Shown here: in pieces, positions 42,660 through 55,602 of the stretch
Layout of the letters: each line of letters begins with the position of its first letter
Numbering within the stretch: position 1 is the first letter of the stretch
Source of the DNA: Pseudeuparius sepicola
Taxonomy: Eukaryota; Arthropoda; Insecta; Coleoptera; Anthribidae
Direction: 5' to 3'
Assembly (NCBI GenBank): GCA_963920635.1
Contig: OY987301.1
Coordinates: 55,434,560 to 55,498,559, forward strand
Length of the DNA: 64,000 nt
The notes under the pieces: generated by a model
Seen by the model: only the letters and a program-made list of their open reading frames with translations
Databases searched by the model: none
Told to the model about the DNA's origin: nothing
Made by a program: the position numbers and the translations under genes

Positions 42660-44803
42660 TACTTAAAAGAACTACAAAGAAAAATTTATTGAGATAGCGA
42701 GATGCGGAGAGCAAGTGTTTCTCTTGGAACTAGTTATGAGGCGATCAAATAAAACACAATCTTCTAAAAACAAGTTTTATTACAATTTGAACGTTCTTGC
42801 TTTAAATTGCCTTACAAGAGTTTCCGAGAGTTTCTGAAAATTTAAGGGGGGGCTCGCCATTGTATGTTTGATTGCCTGTATCAATGTATTTTTATTTCCA
42901 ACTAGCTGGAAAAAGTAGCGAATTTCAAAGGATTACAAAAAACACGGGTATTTTTAAAATATCCATAGATACTAATGACACTAGTTTAAAAGTTATGGGC
43001 GAGATTTTTTTTTGAATTTCAAACTTTATGCCGGCATAAATTCGTCTATTTTGTCTCTTGAGCCGGAATTTTACCTTCGTTAAGATTGGCATAGGTTTCG
43101 GAATATGCTCGGAACGAAAACACGGTAATAAACATTGTAATTATCCAGTCTTGTTGTAAATAATAGGCAAAATACCCCTTAAATTATGCAGCGGGAATGC
43201 AAAAGTGTGGCTATTATTTATCAGATGGCGCGAAAAACAGACGATCGATGAACGGTTGACGCTGTTGTTACAGGTCCAGTTTAATAATTACATATATTAT
43301 GTTCATATGATCAATTTTACGTTTTGGCGATATAATATTTAATCAACTAAGCTTTCTGATTACTTTTTTATGTTTTTGTATTACTTCCATATTATTATAT
43401 ACTATGAATTGCGAATTTTTAATATTAAAATAATATAAAACTTCAAGAGGTATATTCGGGAGACCCTCGTAGCTCAAAGACTCCAATCTGTGATTTTAAC
43501 CCCTCTCTTTTTAGCAATGGTTCATTGATTTTTAGCTTGAAAGGTACACGGCGGCACTAAAAACTGCTTTAGTTGACTTTGCATTATTTATACGTGTGGG
43601 TTGGGTACTGTTGTTCTTATAGTTATGTCGCCGTTATGTATTTTTCGTGAGGAAAACACAATCGTTAGCATATAAACTGACATTAGGGGAGGATTCATGT
43701 CTATGTCTCTATATGTATAGGTATGTCGAAAATTCTCTATACCGGGTGTTCCATTTTAATAAATGCAGCTATTATAAATATCTCAAAAACGAAAATCACA
43801 TAAAAGTTGAAGCATATTATGAGGTGTAATGTAAGACGCACGTTTTCACTTGTAGGCAGACGACGTTTTCAAGGTCACTTGAATGTCTACTGTGTTTTTT
43901 ACTGTTAAAGGCATATCTTTAGTTAAAGAATGTGATTCGGCACGTTTTCTGTAGGTATAGTGTATTTCTGGCTTAAAAGTTCTGCAAAATTATGTTTAGT
44001 TTTTTCAATGAAATGAAACATGGTCTCTTATGTGTACATAAGGTGTTTCTTCGTTTGCATTAACACTACATTCAAACACACATTTTAGGTAACGCAATAA
44101 TTAAGATAAATACATATCTCGAAAATAAAAAATGAAAAAAGAAAACGATATATTGATGCGAAAGAACATCTTCTGTATTTTTTGAGGCAAATTAATGATT
44201 TAAAAACCAGTTTGTTGCAGTTTTTTCCAAACAATGTAATGTCGTTTGGAAAAAAACAATCGAACGTCAAACAAAAGTTATAACCAAAAAACCTTTTTGG
44301 AAAAAATGAAGATGGTGCAAAATGTATCTTTTTATTAATTTAAACATATTTTTTTATTAACGGATAATAATAGAACACATATGCAGTTAACTTTGGGGTT
44401 ACCTTTCGATTAAAAACAAGGAAAAATAACCGACTCAAACGTGGTCACGTGACTTTCGCTATCTGTCAAAAATTATATTTAAAAAATACAATCCCTAAAA
44501 ATTGGCTTATTTGTTACAATTTCAAAACGTTTAACTTGAAAAAGTCGTTTCTATTTTAAAAGCTTTTATTTAACTTGTTAATGTTACATAAGCGCCTATT
44601 TCCTATTTATAAAATTTCTTAAAATTTTAAAAAGTCATTACTTCGTAAAAACTATTTTATATCACTAGCTATACAACATAATATACAAGTACATCTACAT
44701 ACTAAAAAATATTGATAAGAATATGTCTTTTTCAAAAGAAAATTATATTAACGCTTTAAAATTCTATTATGTTTGACACAAAGTTGATGTACCGGCAAGC
44801 ATT
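42660..44803. other. Long non-coding stretch
   Basis: No gene or intact element seen. There is a lone element end ACCGGGTGTTCC at about 43742, and AT-rich sequence throughout. A weakly tRNA-like patch near 43465 was rejected. Confidence 0.4.
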
Positions 44804-45050
44804 TAGGTAGTACCATAGAAGAATCTACTACGTAAATTCTTCTATGGTAGTACCTATATAGTATATTTCCTAACAAGTGCGGAAAGTGCCACTTTTCCGC
44901 ATGCGATTGCAGTTGGCTGAACGACGCGTAGCGGAGTTCAGCCAAGAAATCGAGTGTGGAAAATACACTTTCCGCAAGAGTTAGGAACACTATTTTTTCT
45001 ACAAGCGTGCGGAAAAGTAAGACACTTTTCCGCACGCTTGTAGAAAAAAT
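44804..45050. repeat. Cluster of three hairpins
   Basis: First, 44804-44856: TAGGTAGTACCATAGAAGAA faces TTCTTCTATGGTAGTACCTA. Second, 44868-44989: TTTCCTAACAAGTGCGGAAAGTG faces CACTTTCCGCAAGAGTTAGGAA, with an inner TTGGCTGAAC/GTTCAGCCAA stem. Third, 44992-45050: arms of about 27 bp (ATTTTTTCTACAAGCGTGCG...) with a 5-bp loop. They stand end to end and share the GCGGAAAAGTG motif. Confidence 0.8.
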
Positions 45051-47999
45051 TTATTTACATTACATTTTCCATTACTCTAAATGTATGCCAAAATAATACA
45101 TATATTAAGATATCAGCAAATAGTAGGTATTTCACGTATCTAACAAAATTCACAACTTTACGTCAACTTTGGATCAAATACAACAGAATTTTAATTTCTT
45201 TCGGTTTATCAATATTAAGTACTTAATGAAAAGTTAATAGAATGATAAAAGATAAAACTATAGTGACATAAATTCTAAATGTCAGTTAGGGTAAGTATTG
45301 TGATCATTCATGCGGTTTTGAGGGAGAATTATTATGTCATGACAGTAGATTTGACAGCCGGTAGGTAGTCCTCTTACTTAATATTTTACTCAACAATAAT
45401 CTTAATAACTATGACAAAATATAGAAAAATAAAGGAGCGTAAATATTCATATTATTATTTTGTGTTTAACAATTCACAGTTTCAATGCCAAAATACGCCA
45501 GGATGGGAGCGATGTGCTGTTATTTGTCGGTCCGCCTGCCTCCCCCTAGACCCCTGGTTCCGACCAACGACCTTGCTTGCCGGGCAACAAAACAACTTAT
45601 AAGGAACGGAAACTTATTTTAGCGCGAAACATTACTTTTTATTCTCGCTCTGTACCAATGGCCGCTCTCCAACTCCAGCGCCATCTTACAGACACTTGCG
45701 GAATTTTTGCACTCCAGTAAACAATTTCTGTTTTAGCAACATTTATCCTAGTTAGGAACACGGTCAAATGAAGGTCGTCGCGAGGTGATGACGTTTTATT
45801 TCCGTCCTTAAACAGGAGTAAATTTGAAATTTGAGATTAAACAATCGCCTTGGGTTGTACCGACTGAGATTTTTACTGCGGCTCAATTCTGTCCTTTCGA
45901 CTTGGGTAAAAGTGATATAGTCCAACACAATACCTCAACTCCACATTCATATAAGCCTGTGCCCAATATGCGAGAACCAAACCAGACCACTTTTAGCTGC
46001 AACGCTGCAGTGCCGACTAGCTGGGACGTGGGTGTTTGCTGTGGCTGGTGGATCTGTCGCTTAGCTGCACGTGACCAAACCAGAGCTTGTGATGCCGTAG
46101 GAGGAGGTGTGTTGTAACAGCTTCGAAGTATCTGTGAAGTCGAAAACCAAGCAGTACCCAATCTCTTAAGTCGAGAAAATATTTAGAGAACTATAGGCGA
46201 TATTGTTTCTATTTACTTATAATTTAAAACTTGTATAGTTAGTAAAACTATCTAAATTACAACCATGTATGACTAATTTATGAATGCGATATTTATAATT
46301 ATTTAAAAAAACCTGTGCACAGAGATACCGAAAATAATGCAAAATATTTACTTGTAAAAATGAGATATACAATTTGATACTTTACTATTAAAAAGAAATC
46401 TAAACCTCAGACTGGGACGAGAACGATTTTTGTTTTCGATTAAAAGCTATATTAACACACGCTCATATGTTCTCTGGGTAGGTAAAACAAATTTAGTTCG
46501 TAAAAGAGAAAATTCAATGAATAATGATAATAGCATAAAAAAACTGAGGTGACTCTGCGTTACGTTCCTTCGGGATCAGACCTAGAGAGGTATCGTTGAA
46601 AATTAATAAGGTTAAAAAAGTTTAAGATACGGCAATATAATCAGGTGCAGAACACAGGCCGAAATCCAGAGGACAGCTCGAGTTCGTAGAACCTAGGTGA
46701 GTAGATATCTCGAGAAAACGGTACAAAAAATACGATAAGAAAAAGATAAATGAGATAAAATCTACTCACCAGGGTTTCCACGGACTTCCACGGCGCTCGA
46801 GCCCCTGTGGACTCCTTCTGTGCTGGCTGAAATGAAGTTGAACTCCTGGGGTAGTACAAGTGGTTGACTACACCAGAAAACCAGGGCTCCAGTAGATAAG
46901 TTTCACATGAAATTGAAATATAACAAATATTAGTTAATGAAGTAAAATTTCAACGATACACTCTTGATCACACCGCTAAATTAGGGATGAAAAATTGAAA
47001 AAAGTGGCCAAGCCAAAAATACGATGCGAGCACCTCGAGAACGCAACGGAAAGTGTCTTCGGAACGAGAACTTAATCAGAACCTTTTGTGGTACGATATC
47101 CGGTTTCGAGATTATGGAATGTTCTATCGAATTCTATAGATAACCAGCGAAAATTCTTAATAGAAAGGCACTATGAAAAACTAACATTTTTTGAATATAA
47201 TTTCCGTTTGTGTTTGTGATTCGTACCACAAAAAAGGTTAGGTAGATGAACGACAAAATCGACACTTGACCGGGGAATCGACTAATCACAAATCACTTTA
47301 GTTAGATAAATTTGATATGATCGGAATAATATCAGGTATTTATTGCCAAAAGTAAGCACAACGAATTAAAAGGTATTTTACTTTAACATGCAATCAAAGG
47401 GAATTATTTAGTTACATACCTTAACTTTGGAATCTGGCTCGCCGACCAATATTCACACAACCACAAAATACAAATCCACGTCAGAAGAAGAAGAGTCTGA
47501 TCGTATGCGCGATAGGCGTAGCATTATCTTTCGGTTACAGGGGTGGTTCAATAATGAATTGATAAATTTAAAGAAATTAAAATGCTGTAACGGAATGAGA
47601 CAAAATTTCCGTTACAAAGTATGACAAGACACGGCCCCTTCGAACAGAAGAACCAAACTGCTGCTTGTTGTGCAGAATGTGCAGCCTCCATAACAAATCT
47701 ATTGATATTCAAACCTACTAAAATATGTATACTGAAGGATTGCGCTGCTATAGGTATCAATTTCGCAATGTGTACGAAAAGTTAAATGGGCCTTTATTGG
47801 CCGGGTTTTGAATATTTGGTCACTTTTGACGGGCGATGGCTCCGCATCTGACGTTTGATGTTTACATCTCGCCAAGGCCTACTTAATGAAAAAATCGTAC
47901 AATAATGGGCTACTTCAGTGCCGATTTCTGAACTTTTAATGACGATTTTGGGACACTTCACTGCCGATATTTTTAATACCGTTTGAAATGAAAATAAAA
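45051..47999. other. Long stretch without a recognised gene
   Basis: Open frames such as 45824-46117 and 46641-46859 (minus) have no domain I can name. Moderately GC-rich patches near 45520-45600, 46000-46110 and 46760-46860 could be exons or LTR pieces, but nothing in them is diagnostic. Confidence 0.35.
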
Positions 48000-48165
48000 A
48001 TTTTATTTTTCATCCATTTTTATTTAAAATCTGACATTACAGCGTTAAGCGTTAATCAGGAACCCCAAAATCCCCACATATAAAATTGGAATTTTAAACG
48101 CACCTGGCGAGTCAAGTGTGCCATGAAATCCCCTCAAAACAGTTGTATGGTGAACAGGTCAACTT
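48000..48165. repeat. Copy of the 5714 repeat, holding the empty site of the hAT
   Basis: ATCTGACATTACAGCGTTAA matches the block near 5925. On the minus strand, AACTGTTTTGAGGGGATTTC, followed by ACACTTGACTCGCCAGGTGC, matches the two sides of the hAT insertion (GAGGGGATTCCAC at 6356-6368 and ACACACTTGACTCGCCAG at 17059) joined without the element. Confidence 0.75.
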
Positions 48166-48449
48166 GTCTTTGCTGACATTTCTTGCGGTTATCTTCAAGG
48201 TGATTTCAAACCAGCTTTTTTTGGTTTCAAATTAAATTTACATTACAAAATGTGATAAAATATAGAAAACCAAACATCAACAAAATTGTTATGCTTTAAA
48301 AAAATGTGAGGAAGTGCTGCCAGTGCCCTCTATATGAGACTAAAAATCAACAGTACCGGCAAAATTAGCATACCTACTAAAAACATGTTTGTACCAAACA
48401 TAACCATAATTCGATTTTATAAAATCATTTTTATCGCCCTCAGCATATA

Positions 48450-49610
48450 CAGGGTGTCCTGAAATTAACCTGCCATAATTTACAGCGTGTTCTGCGACCT
48501 AAAAAAAAAATGAAAAAAGTTCCTATAAATATGGCCACAAAAATGTTCCCTAATGGGGCTATAGCCCTCGAAAGGGGAAGTGTCGCAAACGGTTTCTATA
48601 AATATTTCCAGAAAGAACAAATATAAAATTATGAAATTTGGTATATGATATACCTGTAAGATTTGACATTTTTTATCGATGTAGCGATAGTTAGACATTC
48701 TTAATCATAGGCGTCCCAAATGGAGGGGTTAAGGGATTAAACTCCTTTTGAATTTTTTTTGCAGAGGGCCATGAAAATGCCTATTGGAAATTAGCCTGCT
48801 ATAATTTACCAGCACGTTTCTTGATACAAAAAAATTAAAAAAGTTCCTATAATCATGGCCTCAAAAATGTCTCCTAAGGGCGCTATAGCCCCCGAAATGG
48901 ACACTTTGGCAAACGGTTTTTTCTAAATATTTCCAGAACGAACAAAGCTAAAATTCTGAAATTTGGTATGTGATATACCTGTGAGATTTGACGTTTACCG
49001 AGGTAGATATAGTTTGACATTCTTCATCATAGGCGTCCCAAATAAGGAGGGTCAGAGGGTTAAAAATATGCCAATTTTTTTGTGCGGTTTTTTCTTCATT
49101 TTTCTTCCAGGTATGTCACTTACAAATTTCAGAATTTTTTCTTTGCTCGTTCTGGAAATATTTAGAAAAAAACTGTTTGTCAAAGTGTTCGTTTCGGTAG
49201 ATATAGCCGAAAACGGTGCACGCTATCAAAGTTCTACAGGAGAACCATTTTTCCGTAGAATACCCTATAATTTCATAATTTCCCAAGAAATTTTGGGAAA
49301 AAGCAAAAAAAATTGGGGTATTTTTAACCTTTTTACCCCCCATTTGGGACGCTTATGATTAAGAATGTCTAACTATCTCTACCGACTATACCTCGGTAAG
49401 TGTCAAATCTCACAGGTATGTATATCACATACCAAATTTTAGAATTTTATCTTTGTTCGTTCTGGAAATATTTAGAAGAAACACTTTTGCGAAACTGCCT
49501 ATTTAGGGGTCTATAGCCCCTTTAGGGGGCATTTTTGAACTTTTTCATTTTTTTGGGTCGTTTTTAGAACACGCTGGTAAATTATGGCAGGCTAATTTCT
49601 GGACACCCTG
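48450..49610. mobile_element. Foldback element with TA duplication
   Basis: Runs from TA-CAGGGTGTCCTGAAATTAACC to GGCTAATTTCTGGACACCCTG-TA. Arms are long and imperfect. The interior holds several repeats of a module with GGCGTCCCAAAT, AAATATTTCCAGAACGAAC and GGTATGTGATATACCTGTGAG in alternating orientation, so it is built of nested inverted units. No transposase. Confidence 0.75.
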
Positions 49611-51139
49611 TACAGGTATCTCAAAAACAAAATACGAGGAAAAGACGGAACATTTTGTTACATTCTATTTGTACTAGAAATTATGGCACCTTGTTTTTAA
49701 AAACCCCTTTCTATTGTTTATACCAATAAATAAATTATATTAGATATACAAGTATACAAGTAGTGAATCATATAATAATAAAGTCAATAGCAAAATTTCC
49801 CTAACAGAAATCCTCCTGCTTTTTGGTTTCTTCGCGACCTTTTATAACCAACGTTAAGTCACCAATATGATAACAAAACAACAACACTAACAGCAAAAAT
49901 AACAGCGGCAATGGCACTAACAAAACAACAAAATGTTCAAAAAGAACGTATCAACAAAGCAACACAATAATATAACACCAAAGCACACACGAAATATCGG
50001 AAATCCGTCGCTGCTAAATCGACAAACCACTTCCTGAGCTGGAACGACGAAATGATTATATATATTTTTTTAAAAAGCAATAAAAACTGCATTCGCATCG
50101 CCTGATGTCCGCGGCCTAGAGAGGGGAGGTACAAGTCACGTACGACCCCGGCGATGCCCCTCTCCGCGTTCCATACGTAGGGGAGTACGCTAGCCGAAGA
50201 AAAGGAAAGGAAATGTCACTAAATCCCATTTTTTACTGTCATTTTTAACTTTTTTGCCGATTTAAAAAAGGAAAGTGTTTAGAAACGTTGTACCGATCGA
50301 TTGATGGTTTTAGAATTTTTATTTTCGGCCTAGAAATGCGATTTTTGAATAAATAACTAAGAATATCAGAAAAGTAAAACCATCAATCTCTCGCTATTAC
50401 TTTTCTGAACACAATGAAAAAAAAATCATCAAAATCAGTTGAAAAATAACGGAAAAAAACGGGTCCGAAAGATTGCTACTTTATTACACTGCGAGTTAAA
50501 CATGTTTTCGATAATTTGTTAAATTTACATTATACGTTTTATTTTGATATTTTTGACCAGTTATGAAGAACTTTGGTACCTATAATGATACCTATAATAA
50601 ACACGGCAAAAATCTTTAAAAATTTGTGTTTTTCCGCGAGATTTCGCGAATTTTCAATGTTGCAAAAGGAGCAAAACAGTGTGGTGATTAGTTTGAGCTG
50701 TGTATAGTAAAAATTTATATCGCCGTGAATTACGAGGTGTCAAAAGGAAATTTAAAACTTTATTTTCTCGGAAACTACCTCCGACCGGGAAAAACCAAGG
50801 GCAGATTCGTGTTCATGGACCTCGAAAATAGGGGGTAGCCAAAATTTCAAGAAAATCGGGGGTGGGTTACACTACACCATTGGAAATAATTAACAGAATT
50901 TTTTGTTTCCTTTTTAAGTGGCATATGCAAGTGTTAAATAATTAGGTATTTACAGTAAGGGAAAAACGAGAGGAAACATTAGTTTTATAGCAATATTAAG
51001 TACTTATTTTGGAATGTCGCAAATTACAGTAGTATTAAGTACAAGTATTAATTAAGTAAATATTAAAAAAAAACTGAATATCCTCATGTTTAGTTTTAAA
51101 TTCTAAATGCTTATACGATGTTTTCTTTGTCATTGGCAC
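49611..51139. other. Non-coding stretch, nothing recognised
   Basis: No coding. A small GC-rich patch at 50105-50180 has no recognisable motif. Confidence 0.35.
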
Positions 51140-51590
51140 AAAAGCCATATTTGGTCTGTGGAAAACCCCCACGCATCTCGTCGGTTTAATTTTCAACAGC
51201 GGTTTTTTTGGGGAATCTGTGGGCGGGTGTGTACGCAGATCAGCTGATCGGGCCATACTTTTTGCCAGAACATTTAAACGGCCCGCGCTATTTGAAATTC
51301 TTGGCAAATATTTTGTTTGGCGAGTTGCCGTTGGAAGTGCGCCGCGAAATGTGGTACATGCACGATGGAGGGCCTGCACATTTTGCCAGGCCCGTGCGCC
51401 ATTTTTTAGACAAGTAGTGCCCGGACCGTTGGATAGTATAGTGGAGGGCCTACGAGATGGCCTGCTCGAAGTCCGGATCTAAATCCGTTGGATTTTGATA
51501 TTGTCTATGAAACAGAGTTGGACAATGAACTCCAGTTACGCGCGCGGATAGAACAAGCAGCTCTAAGAGTTCGCGACAACCCAGGTTAGT
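51140..51590 (+). pseudogene. IS630/Tc1/mariner-type transposase fragment
   Basis: The frame around 51208-51417 reads NFQQRFFWGNLWAGVYADQ, then LIGPYFLPEHLNGPRYLKFL, with MWYMHDGGPAHFARPVRHFL, where D is the second catalytic aspartate (family HDGAPPHFA). After a stop and frame change, 51475-51590 gives DLNPLDFDIVYETELDNELQ, then RARIEQAALRVRDNPG, the usual end region with the third acidic residue. N-terminus missing. No flanking inverted repeats found. Confidence 0.75.
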
Positions 51591-51599
51591 TTGGACGCA

Positions 51600-53545
51600 T
51601 ACGTTAGTCATTGCACAACATACTAAACTGGTGCGTTCAAGAAAATGGCAGAGTTTGAGCCACCTTTGTAAAAGTCTTTGGTTTTACCGCTTTACGCGGT
51701 ATTCCCGGCGGTGGGGATCCACCTCGTCTTGGTCGTCGGGCTGAGTACCCCGTTGGAATTAAATTATCGCGCGCGGTATACGTCGGCCTAGCCTCTACAC
51801 CTGCGCAGATTCAAAAGACGAAAACTAAGTGCAATTTGTGTGTCTATTTATCAGCAGGTATGTAATTAAAAAACAGTTTTGTGAATAAACCGATTTTTCA
51901 CTTGTTTTGATACATAATTTGGGTACAAAGTCGGTTTTGTTTATGAAATACGTTTATGCTCGAACTTGATTGGTCAAGGGCGGACTCGTGACGTAGGTCC
52001 TGCCGGCCGCCGGCCGATAGGGGAACTTTTTTCAGATGAGTTTGCTCCCGTCTTCGCTTGTAGATATTAAGTTCACAGAAGCATCTGCCCATTTTTGCAA
52101 AATTTTCGACATTTTCGAAATTTATCTCGCTCGATTTCCGCCATTGGTGATTTATTTAAGTGGTTAAGTGTGACTAATATTTTTGGGTTTTATTGTTTTT
52201 CTATGTTCACGTCATCGCGAGGCAACGGCGCGTGTACGAGGCACTTCCTTTTTGGTGCGTAGCTGATGAAACGCAGGACACAGCAAGCAGGTGGTGGCTG
52301 TTTCTCCTAGAAGACCCTACAGGTGAGTAATTTCTTTTGATTTTTGCTTAGTTCAGCGACTTTAGTACTTATCTGTAGCGGTTTTTTTTATGTGCGGTTA
52401 TTTTTGACGGACTCATTTTGTTTAAGGCTCCGGCCATCTTTAATTCAAAAATATAGCACTGTCTTTCTTTGAATACCCACCATCTTGCGGTTGTTTTCTT
52501 TTTGAGGATTTTCAAGTTTTTGGTCACGTTAGTCACATTTATTTTTCGGGTTAGGTCTCGATTCCGTAATACCGGACCACTTAAATAAATTCTCCACCGA
52601 CTAATTCAAGTTTTCTGAAAAATTTACATATTTCATACTTACATACCGTACAAACCACAAGTTATCTACTTGCCTTAAGTTCTGGTCAGTTCACTTATCG
52701 TTATAAATTTAGAAAGCTAGGCATAATTTCCAATAGTTTAGCATCGTTTCTAATAAATTTAAATTTAATTTTCATCGTTATTTGTCACTAAATAATTTTC
52801 TTCTTATTATAATTAAATATTAAGCCTGGGTTCATGCAGCTTCTTTATCTTTTAATTTTATTTTATCTTTATGATTTCATAAATAGCATTTGTCCCTTGA
52901 TTTGTACTGACCAATGACATTTAATATTTCTTAAAGATAAAGAAAAATTAAAATATAAAGAAGCTGGTATGAACCAGGCATTAATAATCAATTAATCAAC
53001 ATTCACCAATTTTTGTAAAAAGCTTAGACCTTGTCTAATGCTATTTTCTTTCTGATCTGTTCACGCTTGCAACACCATTTCTGAGGACGCTACGACGACA
53101 GCCTTCTGACGACGAACAACGTAACGGGAGTTGCATAGGCATAAGTGTGGATTCCTGGTCAGCTCTAATTTGACGAAAAACCCTGAGATATTTGCTAGCC
53201 AACAACACCGCCTCCACGAGCAGACAAGGACCGGAGGAAGCCCTAGCCTCGTCCCCGCACTACAACGAGCCTCGTTCCGATCGTAAGCAACTGCAGACGC
53301 AGTTCTAACTTCTAATTCAGAGTGAATTATAATTATAGCTGAACAGAGTTTTTTTTGCAAGGACAGTTTGAACCTTTTCTTGTTGCATTTAAATAACCTG
53401 AAATTATAACATTTAACTTTATAATTTTATTGTTAGTCTAAATAGTTATTAAAATTTAATTTTGATCCACCTGTTTATAATCGAATTTGTAACATCCAAA
53501 TAATCCAAATAATTGTGACAAATAAACTTGTTTTAAATAGGGGAA
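51600..53545 (+). other. Exon- or LTR-like region without a recognised product
   Basis: GC-rich islands at 51690-51800, 52215-52325 and 53060-53300 are separated by AT-rich sequence. The second ends in a consensus donor CCTACAG-GTGAGTAA (about 52322), and AATAAA occurs at 53521. The plan (GC block, donor, AT spacer, GC block, polyA signal) is like the long LTR at 59748-61906, but I see no shared sequence or termini. Non-coding as far as I can read. Confidence 0.3.
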
Positions 53546-54656
53546 CCAATTTTTAATTGAGCAGACCCAATTATAGCAGACCTCACCGGCACAAACCTTT
53601 TTATACTGTTCAACAGTTTGGTATTGAAACAACAAGCTCTACATCGGTAGGCAATATATCATACATCAGCTTGAATTAACATTCTTAAAAATGGTGCATT
53701 TATACTGGGTGCAACGAATGAATCGGAATGAAATAATGCACTTAAAACGTCGTAACGAAAACTAGAGCGAATTTTAGTTACAGGATATACAAGTCTATCA
53801 AAAAACTATTATGCATTGCAATGAAGGAAATACCGAATGTAATAAATGCCTCTGTAAGCAAATTACCTCGTCTTGTTCCCCCGACCCGCTATTCCCAACA
53901 TATCGTTGGTTGCCTCGGTCGTTATAAGTACCTCCGAAGCCAAAAAAGAACTTACGCATCGTGCAATGTATTACATTTTTCCTGCTACCCACAATTTCAG
54001 ATTATACATACCTTGAATTAAACTCTAATTACACTATGGAGTAAATTGTGAGTAATAATCTGCTTAATAACCTTTGTTCAATTATTACTAAAAATGATAA
54101 TCAGTGATAAATATAAGAGGCAGAATGCAGCGATAATAAAAAATAAATCTATAAATCTTTATTCCTCTGTTTTTATTGTTCTTGTGTTTCCGGTAATTAT
54201 GACCGCGGACGCAAGATAGGTCTTTAAAAAAAAACAATTTATTTCTTTAAACAGATGTGACAGCAAGACGGAGTATTTTATTATTGATCTTAGATTGTTT
54301 ACAAAAATGGTTTTACACAAGTAAAAATATCGTATCAGCATTTTAGACAATGAACAGTAAAATATAGACAAAGACACGTGTTTGACAAATAAGCATTTTT
54401 TCTATAACGCTGCAATTTGTATCCATATTATCTCCTCCATTCTTACAGGGTGACTTCGGAGATGAATATCGCTGAAGGAGCCAATTTCTTCCCTTTTGAT
54501 AATCTTGATTTTTAATATTTTAGATACAGGTAAGTTACTACGGTGATAGTCATCGCCGTGGCTAGTAGAATCCATAATACCCAATTTATTTTGGCATTAT
54601 TATCGATTTCATCGATTTTTATTGGATTTAGAGAATTTATACTCTTTTGTATGCTA
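53546..54656. other. Non-coding stretch, nothing recognised
   Basis: No coding. A lone TTACAGGGTGACTTCGG at about 54446 looks like one end of a CAGGGTG element whose other end is not visible. Confidence 0.35.
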
Positions 54657-54658
54657 TA

Positions 54659-55548
54659 CAGTGTGGTCATTTAAGTGTGCAACATATGGGAATTTTTGTA
54701 TTAATTGCGCGACGAAAATACAAATATTCCCGAAAGTTGGTGCATGTTCGATAATCATATTAGGCGCACTTCGAATGGTTGCAAGTCAAACAGCATACAT
54801 GGTAGGTCAAAAAATTTAAAAATTGTACAAGAGTAAAGTACCCTTATTTCAGAAAATTCAGCAAAATGTTATTAAGAAAAGTTGTCTAGAATTAAAAGAT
54901 ATGCCTAAATGCCAAAACATGGCCTCCTAAGAAAAATAAATATATTTTTTTGAAAAGCATTAATGATTTCCTAAAAAAAAATGTTTTATTATTCGCCCTA
55001 AACAATTTCATAAATCAATCAAAATTACATCAATTTCGCATACCTTTGTTCAAATTGAAGCATATTTGCAAAATTAACTTAGATTTTTAATTTTTTAGGG
55101 AATCACAAATTTCATGTTTGTTGCAACGATATTAAACGAAACTTTAAAATTACGCAAAAACTCTTCTGAACAAGGTAAAACATTAGTAATGATAATGTGT
55201 ATGTTAAAAAATTCTCATTTAAGGTGCAAAATTTTTATTTTAAATGTTTATTATGAAACTAAAAATTAATTGACGAAAATTTTTTTTTCTTAGGAGGCTA
55301 TGTTTTGGTATTTAGGCATAGCTTTTAATTCTAAACAACTTTTCTTAATAACCTTTTGCTGACTTTTTTGAAAGAAGGGTACTTTACTCTTATGCAATTT
55401 TTATATTTCTTGACCTACCCTGTATGCTGTTTAACTTGAAACCATTAATACGATTATTTAACATGCATCGACTTTCGGCAATGTCTGTATTTTGGTTGTG
55501 CAATTAATAAAAAAGTCCCATATGTTGCACACTTAAATGACCACACTG
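54659..55548. mobile_element. Foldback MITE, outer
   Basis: TA-CAGTGTGGTCATTTAAGTG at the left and CACTTAAATGACCACACTG-TA at the right. Arms of about 125-135 bp (54659-54795, 55425-55548) mirror each other to their centre, where a second MITE sits. Without that insert the element would be about 265 bp of almost pure hairpin. Confidence 0.75.
54798..55422. mobile_element. Foldback MITE, inner, at the centre of the outer one
   Basis: TA-CATGGTAGGTCAA at the left and TTGACCTACCCTG-TA at the right (left terminal G lost). Inverted arms include AAGTTGTCTAGAATTAAAAG/CTTTTAATTCTAAACAACTT. 625 bp, non-coding. Confidence 0.7.
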
Positions 55549-55602
55549 TACATTTCTGAAAGTGGAACTTTGTCAATCTGAAGCTTTCCTAACTTTCTTA
55601 CA

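Noticed and set aside
43455..43500. tRNA-like patch CCTCGTAGCTCAAAGACTCC
   Set aside because: No B-box and no cloverleaf pairing.
46641..46859. Possible exon on the minus strand
   Set aside because: No domain, no convincing splice pair, composition only slightly raised.
52260..52290. CTGATGAAACGCAGG as a hammerhead core
   Set aside because: No GAAA box after a stem II and no pairing for stem I.
53080..53130. CTGAGGACGCTACGAC as a hammerhead core
   Set aside because: The expected GAAA is GAAC and no short stem II forms.
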